From positions 1 to 64,000 of the forward strand of contig NZ_JACJOX010000057.1 in assembly GCF_014695775.1 (NCBI RefSeq): a stretch of DNA of 64,000 nucleotides. The letters are read 5' to 3'. A program made the translations under genes and the position numbers. This document shows positions 36,001-44,624 of the stretch, piece after piece. Each line of letters starts with the position of its first letter. The first letter of the stretch is position 1. Source of the stretch: Leptolyngbya sp. FACHB-60 (GTDB taxonomy: Bacteria > Cyanobacteriota > Cyanobacteriia > Phormidesmidales > Phormidesmidaceae). The notes under the pieces were generated by a model. It did no database searches. It was given only the letters and a program-made list of their open reading frames with translations, and had not been told where the DNA came from.

Positions 36001-37766
36001 TCTAGCTTGAGCAGGTGGGCGTACTTGGGCTGTTCATCCAGCAGGTTGCCCTGGGCGCCAAGCTGAGTGGCCAGCGACATCACCAACCGCTCGCGTAGGG
36101 GGTCAATGGCCGGGTTGGTCACCTGGGCAAAGCGCTGCTTAAAGTAGTCATAGAGCAGGTGGGGCTTCTCGGACAGCACCGCGTGCGGCGTGTCGTCGCC
36201 CATACAATAGGTGGGCTCTTTACCCTGGGCCGCCATGTCTTGAATGATCATGTCTACGTCTTCGACGGTGTAGCCAAAGGCGCTTTGCTGGGGCAGCAGG
36301 TCGGCGGCGGGGTAGAGGGTCGCCTCCGTAAATAGCTGGGGCTGGATCTCGGCTCGGTTGCCCCTGAGCCACTGGCCGTAGGGATGCCGAGTGGCAACCC
36401 GCTGTTTAATAGCCCAGTTTTTGAGAATTTCCTGACTCTGTAGATCGACCGCAATCATCTGGCCAGGGCCTAGACGACCCTTCTCTAAAATGTCTTCGGG
36501 GGCCACATCGAGCACCCCTGCTTCCGACGACACCATTAGTAGATCGTCTTTGGTGACTATGTAGCGGGCTGGGCGTAGGCCGTTGCGATCGAGGGTGGCT
36601 CCCACCTGGGTGCCATCGCTAAAGACGATCAGCGCTGGGCCATCCCAGGGTTCTTGCAGACCGCTGTAGTACTCGTAGAAATCGGTGATTTCGGGATAAG
36701 CGTCTAGCTCGGGCTGGTTGTTGTAGGCCTCGGGCACCATCATCATCAGGGCTTCCTGGGGAGAACGGCCCGATCGCACCAGCAGCTCCATGACGTTGTC
36801 GAGGTTAGCGGAGTCGCTGTTTTCGGCGTTGACGATGGGCTTGAGTAGCTCGACGCGATCGCTCCACACCGGATGGTGAAGATCGGTCTGGCGCGCCACC
36901 ATCCAGTTGATGTTGCCCACCAAGGTATTGATTTCGCCGTTGTGACCCAGCAGCCGCATGGGGTGGGCCAGGGGCCACTTGGGCATCGTATTGGTGCTGA
37001 ACCGACGGTGGTACACAGCAAACGAGCTGATGTAGTCGGGATTGCGGAGGTCATCGTAGAAGGCTGTCAGCACCGCCGAGCGCACCATACCCTTGTAGAC
37101 AATCGTGCGGCAGGAGCAGGAGCACACGTAGAACTCCTTTAGATCGGCTACAGAGGCCGCCTGCTCCTCAGAATTGGCGGCCGCCTTGGCGACCAAATGC
37201 AGCACCTGACGACGCACCAGGTAAAGCCGACGCTCCAAGTCTTCGCCGGTCTCTGTCGCTGAGGCGATCACCAGCTGCTCAATGCGAGGTTGGTACTGCT
37301 TCGCCAAAGGACCCAGCACGTCAGGACGTACAGGCACAGGACGCCATCCCACCACGCTCAGCCCTTCGTCATTGACTACCTGATTAAAGGTGTCGCGCAC
37401 AAAGGCCGCCGTCTCACTGTGGTTGGGTAGAAAGATCATCGCCACACCAGTGCGATCGCTCTCCAGCGCCCCATATCCCTGCTCCTCTGCCCAGCGGTTT
37501 AACACCGACCACGGAATGGCCGTCATTACTCCTGCCCCGTCACCAGAATCCTGGTCGGCGCAGCAGCCCCCCCGGTGCTCCATGCAGTCGAGGGCTGCTA
37601 GGGCCTTAGCTACCAGATCGTGGCTGGCGCGATTCTGGCGGTCGGCTAAAAAGCCTACGCCGCAGGCGTCGCGTTCTTCAACTAGCGACTTTGGCCCCCA
37701 ATTTGGCCATTCAGAACGGGTGTGCTGCCGAGGTTGGTAGGGGTGATTCACAGGTGTACGTCCCAT
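33072..37766 (-). CDS. glsF: Ferredoxin-dependent glutamate synthase
   Basis: Fd-GOGAT makes two glutamates from glutamine and 2-oxoglutarate with electrons from ferredoxin, closing the GS-GOGAT cycle. A class II amidotransferase domain starts at ERDACGVGF, whose Cys is the nucleophile after removal of the propeptide. The FMN-binding synthase domain follows, with QVSGHDGGTGASPLSSIKH. The 3Fe-4S cluster motif CIMARVCHTNNCPVG sits near residue 1190, and the C-terminal GXGXG helix domain follows (EGAGDHCCEYMTGGVVVVLG). Similarity in the synthase domain and the absence of a gltD neighbour favour the ferredoxin type. ATG 37766 gives 1564 residues. Confidence 0.94.
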   Translation of the reverse strand: MGRTPVNHPYQPRQHTRSEWPNWGPKSLVEERDACGVGFLADRQNRASHDLVAKALAALDCMEHRGGCCADQDSGDGAGVMTAIPWSVLNRWAEEQGYGALESDRTGVAMIFLPNHSETAAFVRDTFNQVVNDEGLSVVGWRPVPVRPDVLGPLAKQYQPRIEQLVIASATETGEDLERRLYLVRRQVLHLVAKAAANSEEQAASVADLKEFYVCSCSCRTIVYKGMVRSAVLTAFYDDLRNPDYISSFAVYHRRFSTNTMPKWPLAHPMRLLGHNGEINTLVGNINWMVARQTDLHHPVWSDRVELLKPIVNAENSDSANLDNVMELLVRSGRSPQEALMMMVPEAYNNQPELDAYPEITDFYEYYSGLQEPWDGPALIVFSDGTQVGATLDRNGLRPARYIVTKDDLLMVSSEAGVLDVAPEDILEKGRLGPGQMIAVDLQSQEILKNWAIKQRVATRHPYGQWLRGNRAEIQPQLFTEATLYPAADLLPQQSAFGYTVEDVDMIIQDMAAQGKEPTYCMGDDTPHAVLSEKPHLLYDYFKQRFAQVTNPAIDPLRERLVMSLATQLGAQGNLLDEQPKYAHLLKLESPVINEVELEHIHGSGFATATLSTLYATEDGPTGLAKAVAALCDRADAAVKAGKTILVLSDRVDIQGNPTPLSADISYIPPLLAVGAVHHHLIRDGLRMRASLVVDTAQCWSTHHFACLIGYGASAVCPYLALESVRHWWADSRTQKLMETGKLPVSTLNGAQDNYRKAVDAGLLKILSKMGISLITSYRGAQIFEAIGIGPDLLDLAFRGTTSRLGGLSIVDLAQETIQFHQRAFPELSAKRLQNMGFVQSRPSGEYHMNNPAMSKLLHKAVADRQYDHYELYRAQLENRPLSALRDLLIFESDRQPIAIDQVESAEAIMRRFCTGGMSLGALSREAHEVLAVAMNRIGGKSNSGEGGEDPVRFKVLSDVDAEGKSPTFPHLRGLKNGDTASSAIKQVASGRFGVTPEYLMHADQIEIKLAQGAKPGEGGQLPGKKVSPYIAMLRRSKPGVALISPPPHHDIYSIEDLAQLIFDLHQINPKAGVSVKLVSEVGIGTIAAGVAKANADVIQVSGHDGGTGASPLSSIKHAGVPWELGLTEVHKVLMDNELRDRVTLRVDGGLKTGWDVVMGALMGAEEFGFGSIAMIAEGCIMARVCHTNNCPVGVATQKEELRQRFTGVPEHVVNFFFYIAEEVRSLLARLGYSSLIDIVGRADLLRPRTDVSLVKTKALDLTTLMDLPDGRGDRTWLNHQAVHSNGPVLDDDMLADADIQHAIHNQGTVTKTYSVVTTDRTIGARVAGAIAEKYGNSGFEGQLNLNFEGSAGQSFGAFNLPGMTLTLVGESNDYVGKGMHGGEIVIKPPAGITYDPSTNVIVGNTCLYGATGGTLYALGTAGERFAVRNSKGQAVIEGAGDHCCEYMTGGVVVVLGPVGRNVGAGMTGGLAYFLDETGGFPVRVNPEIVKVQRVITPAGEAQLKALIEAHLAHTGSPKAKAVLANWNDYLPQFWQVVPPSEADTPEANPDTAGAEKVLSSSQS

Positions 37767-38210
37767 GGAAAAGGAAAACAATTAAGGTGTGGTGAAAGCA
37801 GAGCAACGGATTTAGCTGGGAGAACTAGCCTAACAGCACACATCCCACAGCAAGACGGCAGCGCCTTTAAATCGAAGCGCAAGTCGTAGTCTAGAGATCG
37901 GGTCAGAACTAGATATCTGATCCCATGTATTCGAGCAACCTCGGGCAGGCTTAGGGGCAATGCCAGCATCTCGGTCGCGGAGGGAACTAGGGGGAATGGC
38001 CCTAGTCATAAAGCATTGGCGCACTTAGTGCTTGATTTGTAATTTACAGACTTTATCAGTAGTTTACAAACCTTAGACCTAGCATGTAGCCACAGCTTCT
38101 TAGAATTAAGCGGCAGTAACGGTAGCGATTGCTTCAAAACCCTCCTAAATAGCGTTTGATTGCCTCGTGATTTGCCGTTTTACCCCGTCAGCATTGGACC
38201 TTATACCGCG
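37767..38210. promoter_or_regulatory. Divergent control region of glsF and the exported glycosidase gene
   Basis: This 444-base region must contain both promoters. A direct repeat, GTAATTTACA at 38039-38048 and GTAGTTTACA at 38059-38068, is spaced exactly 20 bases start to start, two turns of DNA, suggesting a protein-binding site. I looked for an NtcA-type GTA-N8-TAC site, expected for a nitrogen gene, and did not find one. No gene is evident inside. Confidence 0.45.
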
Positions 38211-40037
38211 ATGGTTTCTATGGTTAAATGGCCAGCCTTGACATTACGTTTTCGCTTTTGCCTGGGGCGCCGCTGGGTAGTGGGAGGCTGGATTGGCTGG
38301 CTGGGGCTGAGTGCTGTGGCGGCGATCGCCCCCAGTCCCATTCTAGCTGTCCCCCCGGCCTCGCCACCTGCTGAGACAGTCATAGCCGATGCGGCCGCAA
38401 CCCCTGCCACCCAAGGCCAAACCCTGACCATCAACGGCAGCCCTGCCGCCGTTCCTTGGGTGATAGTCAATGGTCAAATTGGCTTGGCCGACTACGGCTT
38501 GACTGCGTATCTGGGGGCCACCCTACTCAACAATAGTGATCCCAGTCGACAGCCTGTGCAGTGGTTTACTGCGCCTAGCAGCGCCGTAGAACTCTCCGCC
38601 TGGGTTCAGGGTGGCTATCGGTTTCTTGACATCATGCCCCTGGCGGCCCGCTATGGCTGGCAGGTACAGCCCCAGGGAGGCACTTTGCAAATTACCACTG
38701 CTCCAGCTCAGGTAGTAGCGCTGCGCCGCATTGCTCAACCTGGCGGTGAGCGCTTGATCGTAGACCTGTCAGGCCCAGTGCCCGTTGCCCTGGCCGACAG
38801 TGCCGACGCCCTGACCCTCACTCTGGGGGCCACTGCCGATAGTCGAGTAGTTGGCGATGCGATCGCAGCTCCCGCCGGATCTTATTTAGGAGCGCTCACC
38901 GTTTCCCCTACGAATGGCGGTATCCGCCTCCAGACCAGCACCAGTTATCCGCCCCGTCTGGTTACCCAGGCCAATCCTCACCAGATCGTGATCGACATTC
39001 GTGCCGACAACCTTCAGCCCCACAGCATTGCTTGGGCTCCTGGATTGCGCTGGCAGCAGCGGTACATTTCTGTAGCCGGTCAGCCGTTTCCCGTCTATTA
39101 CTTACAAATCGACCCTACTCAGACCAGCCTGCGTCCCATTTGGACTGACCCCACCACGGCGACGGGCACCGCTCCGTTGACGACCATTGCCCAGCGGTGG
39201 CAGGCGGCCGCTGCCATCAACGCCGGGTTCTTCAACCGCAACAACCAATATCCCCTTGGGGCCGTACGGGCCAACAACACCTGGATCTCAGGCCCCATTC
39301 TCAGTCGTGGGGTCGTGGGGTGGAACGATCAGGGCCAGGTGCGTATGGAGCGTCTGGCCCTTCAGCAGACTCTTACAACTTCTAGCGGTCAGACTTATCC
39401 AGTGCTGACGATCAACAGCGGCTATGTGCAAGCAGGCATCGGCCTCTACACCCCCGCTTGGGGGACAACCTACCGTCCTGTGATCGAAAGCGAAACCGTG
39501 GTTACGGTAGTGAATGACGTGGTTACAGCCCAGCAGCCTGCGGCCACTATTGCCCCTGGGGGACTTCCAATCCCTCCCAACGGCTATCTGCTGGCCCTGC
39601 GATCCTACGCTACCGCTGCCCAAGCTCTGCCACCGGGGCAGCGGGTGACCATCGCGTCTGATCTCCTACCCGCGACGATGGCTCCCTTTCCCAACTTAAT
39701 TGGCGGTGGGCCGTTGCTGATTCACGATCGTGCCCTCGTCCTCAATGCCCAGCTAGAGCAGTTCAGCGCCGCTTTTGGCACCCAGGCTGCCCCCCGCAGC
39801 GCCATCGGCCTCACCGCCACTGGCGAAATTCTGCTGGTTGCCGTCCACAACAGCCCCCGAGGCCCAGGCCCCACCCTCGATCAGCTGGCTCAAATCATGC
39901 TCCAGCTAGGTAGCACCAACGCCCTCAATTTAGACGGCGGTAGCTCCGCCAGCCTCTATCTAGGTGGTCGGCTCGTCAATCGCTCCCCCCGCACGGCAGC
40001 TAGGGTAAACAACGGCATCGGCCTGTTTCTCCCCTAG
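38211..40037 (+). CDS. Exported phosphodiester glycosidase-family protein with AMIN-like region
   Basis: The C-terminal half matches the NAGPA-type phosphodiester glycosidase family (AAINAGFFNRNNQYPLGAV, LIGGGPLLIHDR, ALNLDGGSSASLYLGG). The family name comes from the mammalian uncovering enzyme; bacterial roles lie in exopolysaccharide or cell-wall sugar cleavage. The N-terminus has Arg-rich residues then a hydrophobic stretch ending in PSPILAVP, a likely signal peptide. The middle has GERLIVDLSGPVPVAL, like an AMIN (wall-binding) module. Start could be ATG 38211, ATG 38220 or TTG 38160. It is divergent from glsF. Confidence 0.85.
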   Translation: MVSMVKWPALTLRFRFCLGRRWVVGGWIGWLGLSAVAAIAPSPILAVPPASPPAETVIADAAATPATQGQTLTINGSPAAVPWVIVNGQIGLADYGLTAYLGATLLNNSDPSRQPVQWFTAPSSAVELSAWVQGGYRFLDIMPLAARYGWQVQPQGGTLQITTAPAQVVALRRIAQPGGERLIVDLSGPVPVALADSADALTLTLGATADSRVVGDAIAAPAGSYLGALTVSPTNGGIRLQTSTSYPPRLVTQANPHQIVIDIRADNLQPHSIAWAPGLRWQQRYISVAGQPFPVYYLQIDPTQTSLRPIWTDPTTATGTAPLTTIAQRWQAAAAINAGFFNRNNQYPLGAVRANNTWISGPILSRGVVGWNDQGQVRMERLALQQTLTTSSGQTYPVLTINSGYVQAGIGLYTPAWGTTYRPVIESETVVTVVNDVVTAQQPAATIAPGGLPIPPNGYLLALRSYATAAQALPPGQRVTIASDLLPATMAPFPNLIGGGPLLIHDRALVLNAQLEQFSAAFGTQAAPRSAIGLTATGEILLVAVHNSPRGPGPTLDQLAQIMLQLGSTNALNLDGGSSASLYLGGRLVNRSPRTAARVNNGIGLFLP

Positions 40038-40321
40038 CTTTCGGGGCCGCAGCACTCCATCCTTGCCCCAAATTCTTTAAACCCTCAAAATAGGTATAAA
40101 GAATCTGTGTTTTTGTGTCTTGCCCTGCCCAGATACTCCGCTCTGTCGGTGTGCGCTTGTTAGACTGTTGCCTGAAAACCTTGCCCGAGCCTTGTGCATC
40201 TGAAACTCTTGGGCCAAAGAAAAAGTCTAATCGCAATGGGCACCATAGGAAAATGCGGTTCCATTGAGTCGCCTATCCTGCCGCAGTCCTATACATTCAG
40301 GTTCTAGGAGAATTATTGGGT

Positions 40322-40741
40322 ATGCCAAAATTACAAGAGTCGATTCAGCCCACCGCGTTGGCCCTAGCCACTAGCAATGGCCAAGAAATTACCGAAACCG
40401 GGCTGCGTCCCTGGGGTTCTTATACCGTGCTCGAAGAGGGCCGAGGCTACAAAATTAAGCGCATCGAAGTCAAGCCTGGGCATCGCCTTAGCCTACAGAT
40501 GCACCACCATCGCAGTGAGCACTGGATTGTGGTGTCTGGCACCGCCAAAGTAGTCTGCGGCGAAAACGAAATTCTTCTGTCTACTAACCAGTCAACCTAC
40601 GTACCACCCTGCACCCAGCACCGTCTAGAGAATGTGGGCGTTATTCCCCTGGTGCTGATTGAAGTTCAAAATGGCGAATACCTCGGCGAAGACGACATTG
40701 TTCGTTTCCAGGACGACTATTCTCGGGCCGAAAATCTCTAG
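40322..40741 (+). CDS. Phosphomannose isomerase type II-like cupin
   Basis: The 139-residue single cupin matches the C-terminal domain of bifunctional GDP-mannose pyrophosphorylase/phosphomannose isomerase (RPWGSYTVLEEGRGYKIKRI, PGHRLSLQMHHHRSEHWIVV). The metal-binding His residues are at 61-63 and 67, with the later CTQHRLENVG. As a free-standing domain it may isomerise mannose-6-phosphate or act as a partner. ATG 40322 has AGGAG about eleven bases upstream; an in-frame TTG at 40316 is closer to it. A terminator follows. Confidence 0.87.
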   Translation: MPKLQESIQPTALALATSNGQEITETGLRPWGSYTVLEEGRGYKIKRIEVKPGHRLSLQMHHHRSEHWIVVSGTAKVVCGENEILLSTNQSTYVPPCTQHRLENVGVIPLVLIEVQNGEYLGEDDIVRFQDDYSRAENL

Positions 40742-40768
40742 GCCATTGTCTTGCTAAATCAGCCCAGC

Positions 40769-40812
40769 AAAAGACGGCGGTGGTGCTAAGCTCAGCACTA
40801 CCGCCGTCTTTT
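40769..40812 (+). terminator. Intrinsic terminator after the cupin gene
   Basis: A 19-base arm at 40769-40787 (AAAAGACGGCGGTGGTGCT) pairs with 40794-40812, one G-U, with a six-base loop and a terminal TTTT. It overlaps the first codons of a longer possible frame for the next gene and so supports a later start for that gene. Confidence 0.88.
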
Positions 40813-40833
40813 AACCATTACTGCCAAGTTCCC

Positions 40834-41232
40834 ATGGTTCAAATTCGTCCCGCCGCTGCCCAAGAACTCAAACGACTGCTGCGTCGGCATACTGCCCACG
40901 GAGCCGAATCTTCGTCTCAGTTGTCTCAGATCTACCTCGCCCTTGAGCCGGGCGGCTGTGCCGACTGGACCTACCGCCTGACTGCCGACATCGCTCCCCA
41001 GCGATCGCTGGCAACCCTGACCTGCGGTGATATCAGCCTTGCAGTTCCCATCGACCAGGTAGATTTAGTCCAAGACCTCACTATTGACTACGCCGAAGAC
41101 CTTATGGGCGGCGGGTTTCGCTTTGTTAACCCTTTGGCCCAGCGCACCTGCGGCTGCGGCAATGCCTTTGCTTTAAGCGCTGATACCCCGGTCACCCAAG
41201 ACTGCACCGCCGCTCATTTACCGACGCCCTAA
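40834..41232 (+). CDS. HesB/IscA-family iron-sulfur assembly protein
   Basis: The 132-residue protein has the three conserved cysteines of A-type Fe-S carriers: Cys42 in EPGGCADW and Cys106/Cys108 in RTCGCGNAF. It probably helps transfer or assemble Fe-S clusters. The N-terminal MVQIRPAAAQELKRLL is the normal beginning; an open frame from 40780 would include the terminator of the previous gene, so ATG 40834 is chosen. The str operon begins 131 bp downstream and is probably independent. Confidence 0.92.
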   Translation: MVQIRPAAAQELKRLLRRHTAHGAESSSQLSQIYLALEPGGCADWTYRLTADIAPQRSLATLTCGDISLAVPIDQVDLVQDLTIDYAEDLMGGGFRFVNPLAQRTCGCGNAFALSADTPVTQDCTAAHLPTP

Positions 41233-41282
41233 AGATCTGAATCTCTCAAGCGAGCAACGCTCCCAGTTGTAGAGTGTGGCGT

Positions 41283-41312
41283 TTGACCAAAGCCTCGTCA
41301 GAGTGCTAGCAT
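41283..41312 (+). promoter_or_regulatory. Candidate promoter of the str operon
   Basis: TTGACC (41283-41288) and TAGCAT (41307-41312) are spaced by 18 bases and lie 52 bases before rpsL. They match the sigma-70 consensus at five and four positions. No other good pair is seen in the spacer. Confidence 0.5.
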
Positions 41313-41363
41313 TAGATCTTGTGAAAACTTGAGTTTTATCAGCCGTAGCAGCAAAAGCATCCT

Positions 41364-41738
41364 ATGCCCACGATTCAGCAACTCATTCGGAGTGAGCGCC
41401 AAAAAGCCGACAAAAAGACCAAATCCCCTGCTCTAAAGAGCTGTCCGCAGCGTCGGGGGGTTTGTACCCGTGTCTATACCACCACTCCTAAGAAGCCCAA
41501 CTCGGCTCTGCGGAAGGTGGCTAGGGTTCGCTTAACCTCTGGGTTTGAGGTCACCGCTTACATTCCTGGCATTGGCCACAACCTTCAAGAACACTCCGTA
41601 GTCATGATTCGTGGCGGTCGGGTCAAAGATCTTCCCGGTGTGCGTTACCACATCATTCGTGGCACCCTGGACACCGCTGGCGTAAAAGATCGTCGCCAAG
41701 GGCGTTCTAAATACGGGGCCAAGCGTCCTAAATCGTAG
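41364..41738 (+). CDS. rpsL: 30S ribosomal protein S12
   Basis: S12 sits at the decoding centre and helps ensure accuracy. The sequence MPTIQQLIRSERQKADKK is typical, as are the loop TPKKPNSALRKVARV (with the Lys altered in streptomycin-resistant mutants) and the PGVRYHIIRGTLDTAGVKDR motif. 124 residues, normal length. It is the first gene of the str operon, rpsL-rpsG-fusA-tuf, here with a spacer of 191 bp before rpsG. Confidence 0.98.
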   Translation: MPTIQQLIRSERQKADKKTKSPALKSCPQRRGVCTRVYTTTPKKPNSALRKVARVRLTSGFEVTAYIPGIGHNLQEHSVVMIRGGRVKDLPGVRYHIIRGTLDTAGVKDRRQGRSKYGAKRPKS

Positions 41739-41929
41739 AATTGGCCAAGAGCGCTGGGTCAGGCGAGGACTTGTCACAGTCGAATGCATCAGGTTTACAG
41801 GTTAAGCCTTTTATTCGTTGCTGCTTTTAAGTGACAAGCTGCTCTGGCCTAGGTCTCATAATCTGCCTTCGCTAAGCATTAAGTTTATTTTGTCCACGCA
41901 GCTAGCCTTCAACCACTGGAACTTGAATC

Positions 41930-42400
41930 ATGTCTCGCCGTACCGTTATTCAAAAGCGCCCGATTCCACCCGATTCTGTCTACAACAGCCGCCTCATCAC
42001 TATGATGAGCCGTCGCTTGATGACCAGCGGCAAAAAGTCTCTGGCTGACAAAATCATTTACAACTCTTTTACGATCATCAAAGAGCGCAGCGGTGGCGAT
42101 CCCTTGGATGTCTTTGAACGGGCGGTGCGTAATGCTTCTCCTTTGGTAGAAGTCAAGGCCCGTCGCGTGGGTGGTGCAACCTATCAGGTACCCATGGAAG
42201 TACGATCTGAACGCAGTGTCGCACTAGCACTGCGCTGGTTGACCCAGTTCGCGCGTCAGCGCCCTGGTAAATCAATGGCCATTAGGCTAGCTAATGAGCT
42301 GATGGATGCAGCCAACGAGACGGGTGGTGCAGTTCGCAAGCGTGAAGAAACTCACCGGATGGCAGAAGCGAACAAGGCCTTTGCCCACTATCGGTACTAA
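41930..42400 (+). CDS. rpsG: 30S ribosomal protein S7
   Basis: S7 initiates assembly of the 30S head and contacts the E-site tRNA. MSRRTVIQKRPIPPDSVYNS and the ALRWLTQFARQRPGKSMAIR motif are typical; the C-terminus ends in AHYRY as in most bacteria. 156 residues, full length. S7 represses the str mRNA in Escherichia coli; whether that control exists here cannot be judged. fusA follows after 125 bp. Confidence 0.98.
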   Translation: MSRRTVIQKRPIPPDSVYNSRLITMMSRRLMTSGKKSLADKIIYNSFTIIKERSGGDPLDVFERAVRNASPLVEVKARRVGGATYQVPMEVRSERSVALALRWLTQFARQRPGKSMAIRLANELMDAANETGGAVRKREETHRMAEANKAFAHYRY

Positions 42401-42525
42401 TCTAAAACGGTGATTGTAGCTCAGAGCTTCTGCTCGATTGGCGATCGCTGTTTCTATTTCCTAGAATAAATTTGTTTGTTCAGGTTTGCCGAAGCGATCG
42501 GCTATAGAGCAAGAAGGAGGGAGCT

Positions 42526-44601
42526 GTGGCACGGACAACGCCCCTAGAGCGGGTTAGAAACATTGGGATTGCGGCGCACATCGACGCTGGCAAAACCACC
42601 ACCACAGAGCGCATCCTGTTCTACTCGGGCATGGTGCACAAAATTGGTGAGGTTCACGAGGGTACCGCCGTCACCGACTGGATGGAGCAGGAGCGGGAAC
42701 GGGGGATCACCATCACAGCTGCGGCCATCACTACCAGCTGGCGCGACCACCAGATTAATATCATCGATACCCCCGGTCACGTCGACTTCACCATCGAGGT
42801 CGAGCGCTCTATGCGCGTCTTGGACGGAGTGATCGCTGTATTTGACTCGGTGGGAGGGGTGCAGCCTCAATCGGAAACAGTGTGGCGTCAAGCCAATCGC
42901 TATAGCGTTCCTCGCATTGCCTTTGTCAACAAGATGGATCGCACTGGGGCCGATTTCTTAAAAGTGTGCGGTCAGTTGCGCGATCGCCTCGGGGCAAATG
43001 CTGTGCCGATTCAGATCCCCGTTGGGGCTGAGGGTGACTTCCAGGGCGTTGTCGACCTGGTTGCCATGCGTGCCCGCATCTATCACGACGATCTAGGCCA
43101 AAACTTTGACGATACAGAGATACCAGCCGATGTCCAGGATGTGGCAGAGGAGTATCGAGCCAAGCTAGTTGAAGCGGTGGCTGAGACCGACGATGCCCTA
43201 ATGGAAAAATATTTTGAAGGGCAACCGCTGTCTTCAGCCGAAATCGTCAATGCCCTGCGTAAAGGCACAATCCAGGGCACTATCGTACCGGTTCTGTGTG
43301 GCTCTGCCTTCAAAAATAAAGGGGTGCAGCTGCTGTTGGACGCGGTTGTGGACTATCTGCCTTCTCCCCTGGAGGTGCCGCCGATTCAGGGGCATTTGCC
43401 CAATGGTGAGCTGGGTGAGCGGCCTGCCAATGACGATGTGCCTCTGGCCGCTTTGGCGTTTAAAATCATGGCCGATCCCTACGGACGGCTCACCTTCGTG
43501 CGAGTCTACTCTGGGGTGCTCAAGAAGGGCAGCTATATTTACAACGCTACTAAGGATAAAAAAGAGCGAATCTCTCGCCTCATTGTGTTGAAAGCCGACG
43601 ATCGCATTGAGGTTGACGAATTACGAGCTGGGGATCTGGGGGCTGCCATTGGCCTCAAAGAAACCTTTACTGGTGACACCATCTGCGATCCTGCGGATCC
43701 AATCGTGCTGGAATCGCTCTTCGTGCCCGAGCCGGTCATCTCTGTGGCGGTAGAGCCCAAAACCAAGCAGGACATGGACAAGCTGTCTAAAGCTCTGCAA
43801 TCCCTATCGGAGGAAGATCCCACCTTCCGAGTCAGCACTAATCCAGAGACTAACCAGACGGTGATTGCCGGTATGGGTGAGCTGCACCTCGATATTCTGG
43901 TTGACCGCATGTTACGGGAGTTTAAGGTGGAAGCCAACATTGGCGCTCCCCAAGTAGCTTATCGAGAAACCATTCGCAAGGCTACGAGAGCCGAGGGCAA
44001 GTTTATTCGCCAGAGCGGCGGTAAAGGCCAGTATGGTCATGTGGTGGTTGAGGTAGAGCCCTCTGAGGAAAGTAGTGGTTTCGAGTTTGTGTCTAAAATT
44101 GTTGGGGGAACTATTCCTAAAGAATATGTCTCCCCAGCTGAACAGGGCATGAAAGAGGCCTGCGAATCTGGTATCCTAGCTGGGTACCCCGTGATTGATT
44201 TAAAGGTTACTCTGGTCGATGGGTCTTACCACGATGTAGACTCATCAGAGATGGCCTTTAAAATTGCCGGGTCAATGGCGATGAAGGAAGCCGTCATGCA
44301 GGCGTCTCCCGTCCTTCTAGAGCCGATCATGAAGGTCGAGGTTGAAGTTCCAGAAGATTTTCTGGGTGACGTCATGGGAGATTTAAACTCCCGCCGTGGC
44401 CAGATCGAGGGTATGGGAACAGAGGTTGACGTTGCAAAGGTTACAGCCCATGTTCCCTTAGCTGAGATGTTTGGTTATGCTACCGACATCCGCTCTAAAA
44501 CGCAGGGTCGGGGCATTTTTTCGATGGAGTTTAGCCACTATGGCGAGGTTCCTCGGAACGTGGCTGAGGCCATTATCTCTAAAAACACTGGGAACGCTTA
44601 G
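42526..44601 (+). CDS. fusA: Elongation factor G
   Basis: EF-G is the GTPase that drives ribosomal translocation and recycling. The G motifs are clear: AHIDAGKTTTTER (G1), RGITI (G2), DTPGH (G3) and NKMD (G4). Domains II to V follow, ending in IISKNTGNA. The start is GTG at 42526, preceded at five bases by AAGGAGG, an unusually strong Shine-Dalgarno site. 691 residues, normal length. tuf follows after 23 bp. Confidence 0.98.
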   Translation: MARTTPLERVRNIGIAAHIDAGKTTTTERILFYSGMVHKIGEVHEGTAVTDWMEQERERGITITAAAITTSWRDHQINIIDTPGHVDFTIEVERSMRVLDGVIAVFDSVGGVQPQSETVWRQANRYSVPRIAFVNKMDRTGADFLKVCGQLRDRLGANAVPIQIPVGAEGDFQGVVDLVAMRARIYHDDLGQNFDDTEIPADVQDVAEEYRAKLVEAVAETDDALMEKYFEGQPLSSAEIVNALRKGTIQGTIVPVLCGSAFKNKGVQLLLDAVVDYLPSPLEVPPIQGHLPNGELGERPANDDVPLAALAFKIMADPYGRLTFVRVYSGVLKKGSYIYNATKDKKERISRLIVLKADDRIEVDELRAGDLGAAIGLKETFTGDTICDPADPIVLESLFVPEPVISVAVEPKTKQDMDKLSKALQSLSEEDPTFRVSTNPETNQTVIAGMGELHLDILVDRMLREFKVEANIGAPQVAYRETIRKATRAEGKFIRQSGGKGQYGHVVVEVEPSEESSGFEFVSKIVGGTIPKEYVSPAEQGMKEACESGILAGYPVIDLKVTLVDGSYHDVDSSEMAFKIAGSMAMKEAVMQASPVLLEPIMKVEVEVPEDFLGDVMGDLNSRRGQIEGMGTEVDVAKVTAHVPLAEMFGYATDIRSKTQGRGIFSMEFSHYGEVPRNVAEAIISKNTGNA

Positions 44602-44624
44602 AAAGGAAAGGACACGTAACGTAA

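Noticed and set aside
37767..38210. NtcA-binding site (GTA-N8-TAC) for glsF
   Set aside because: Several GTA triplets were checked and none has TAC at the required distance.
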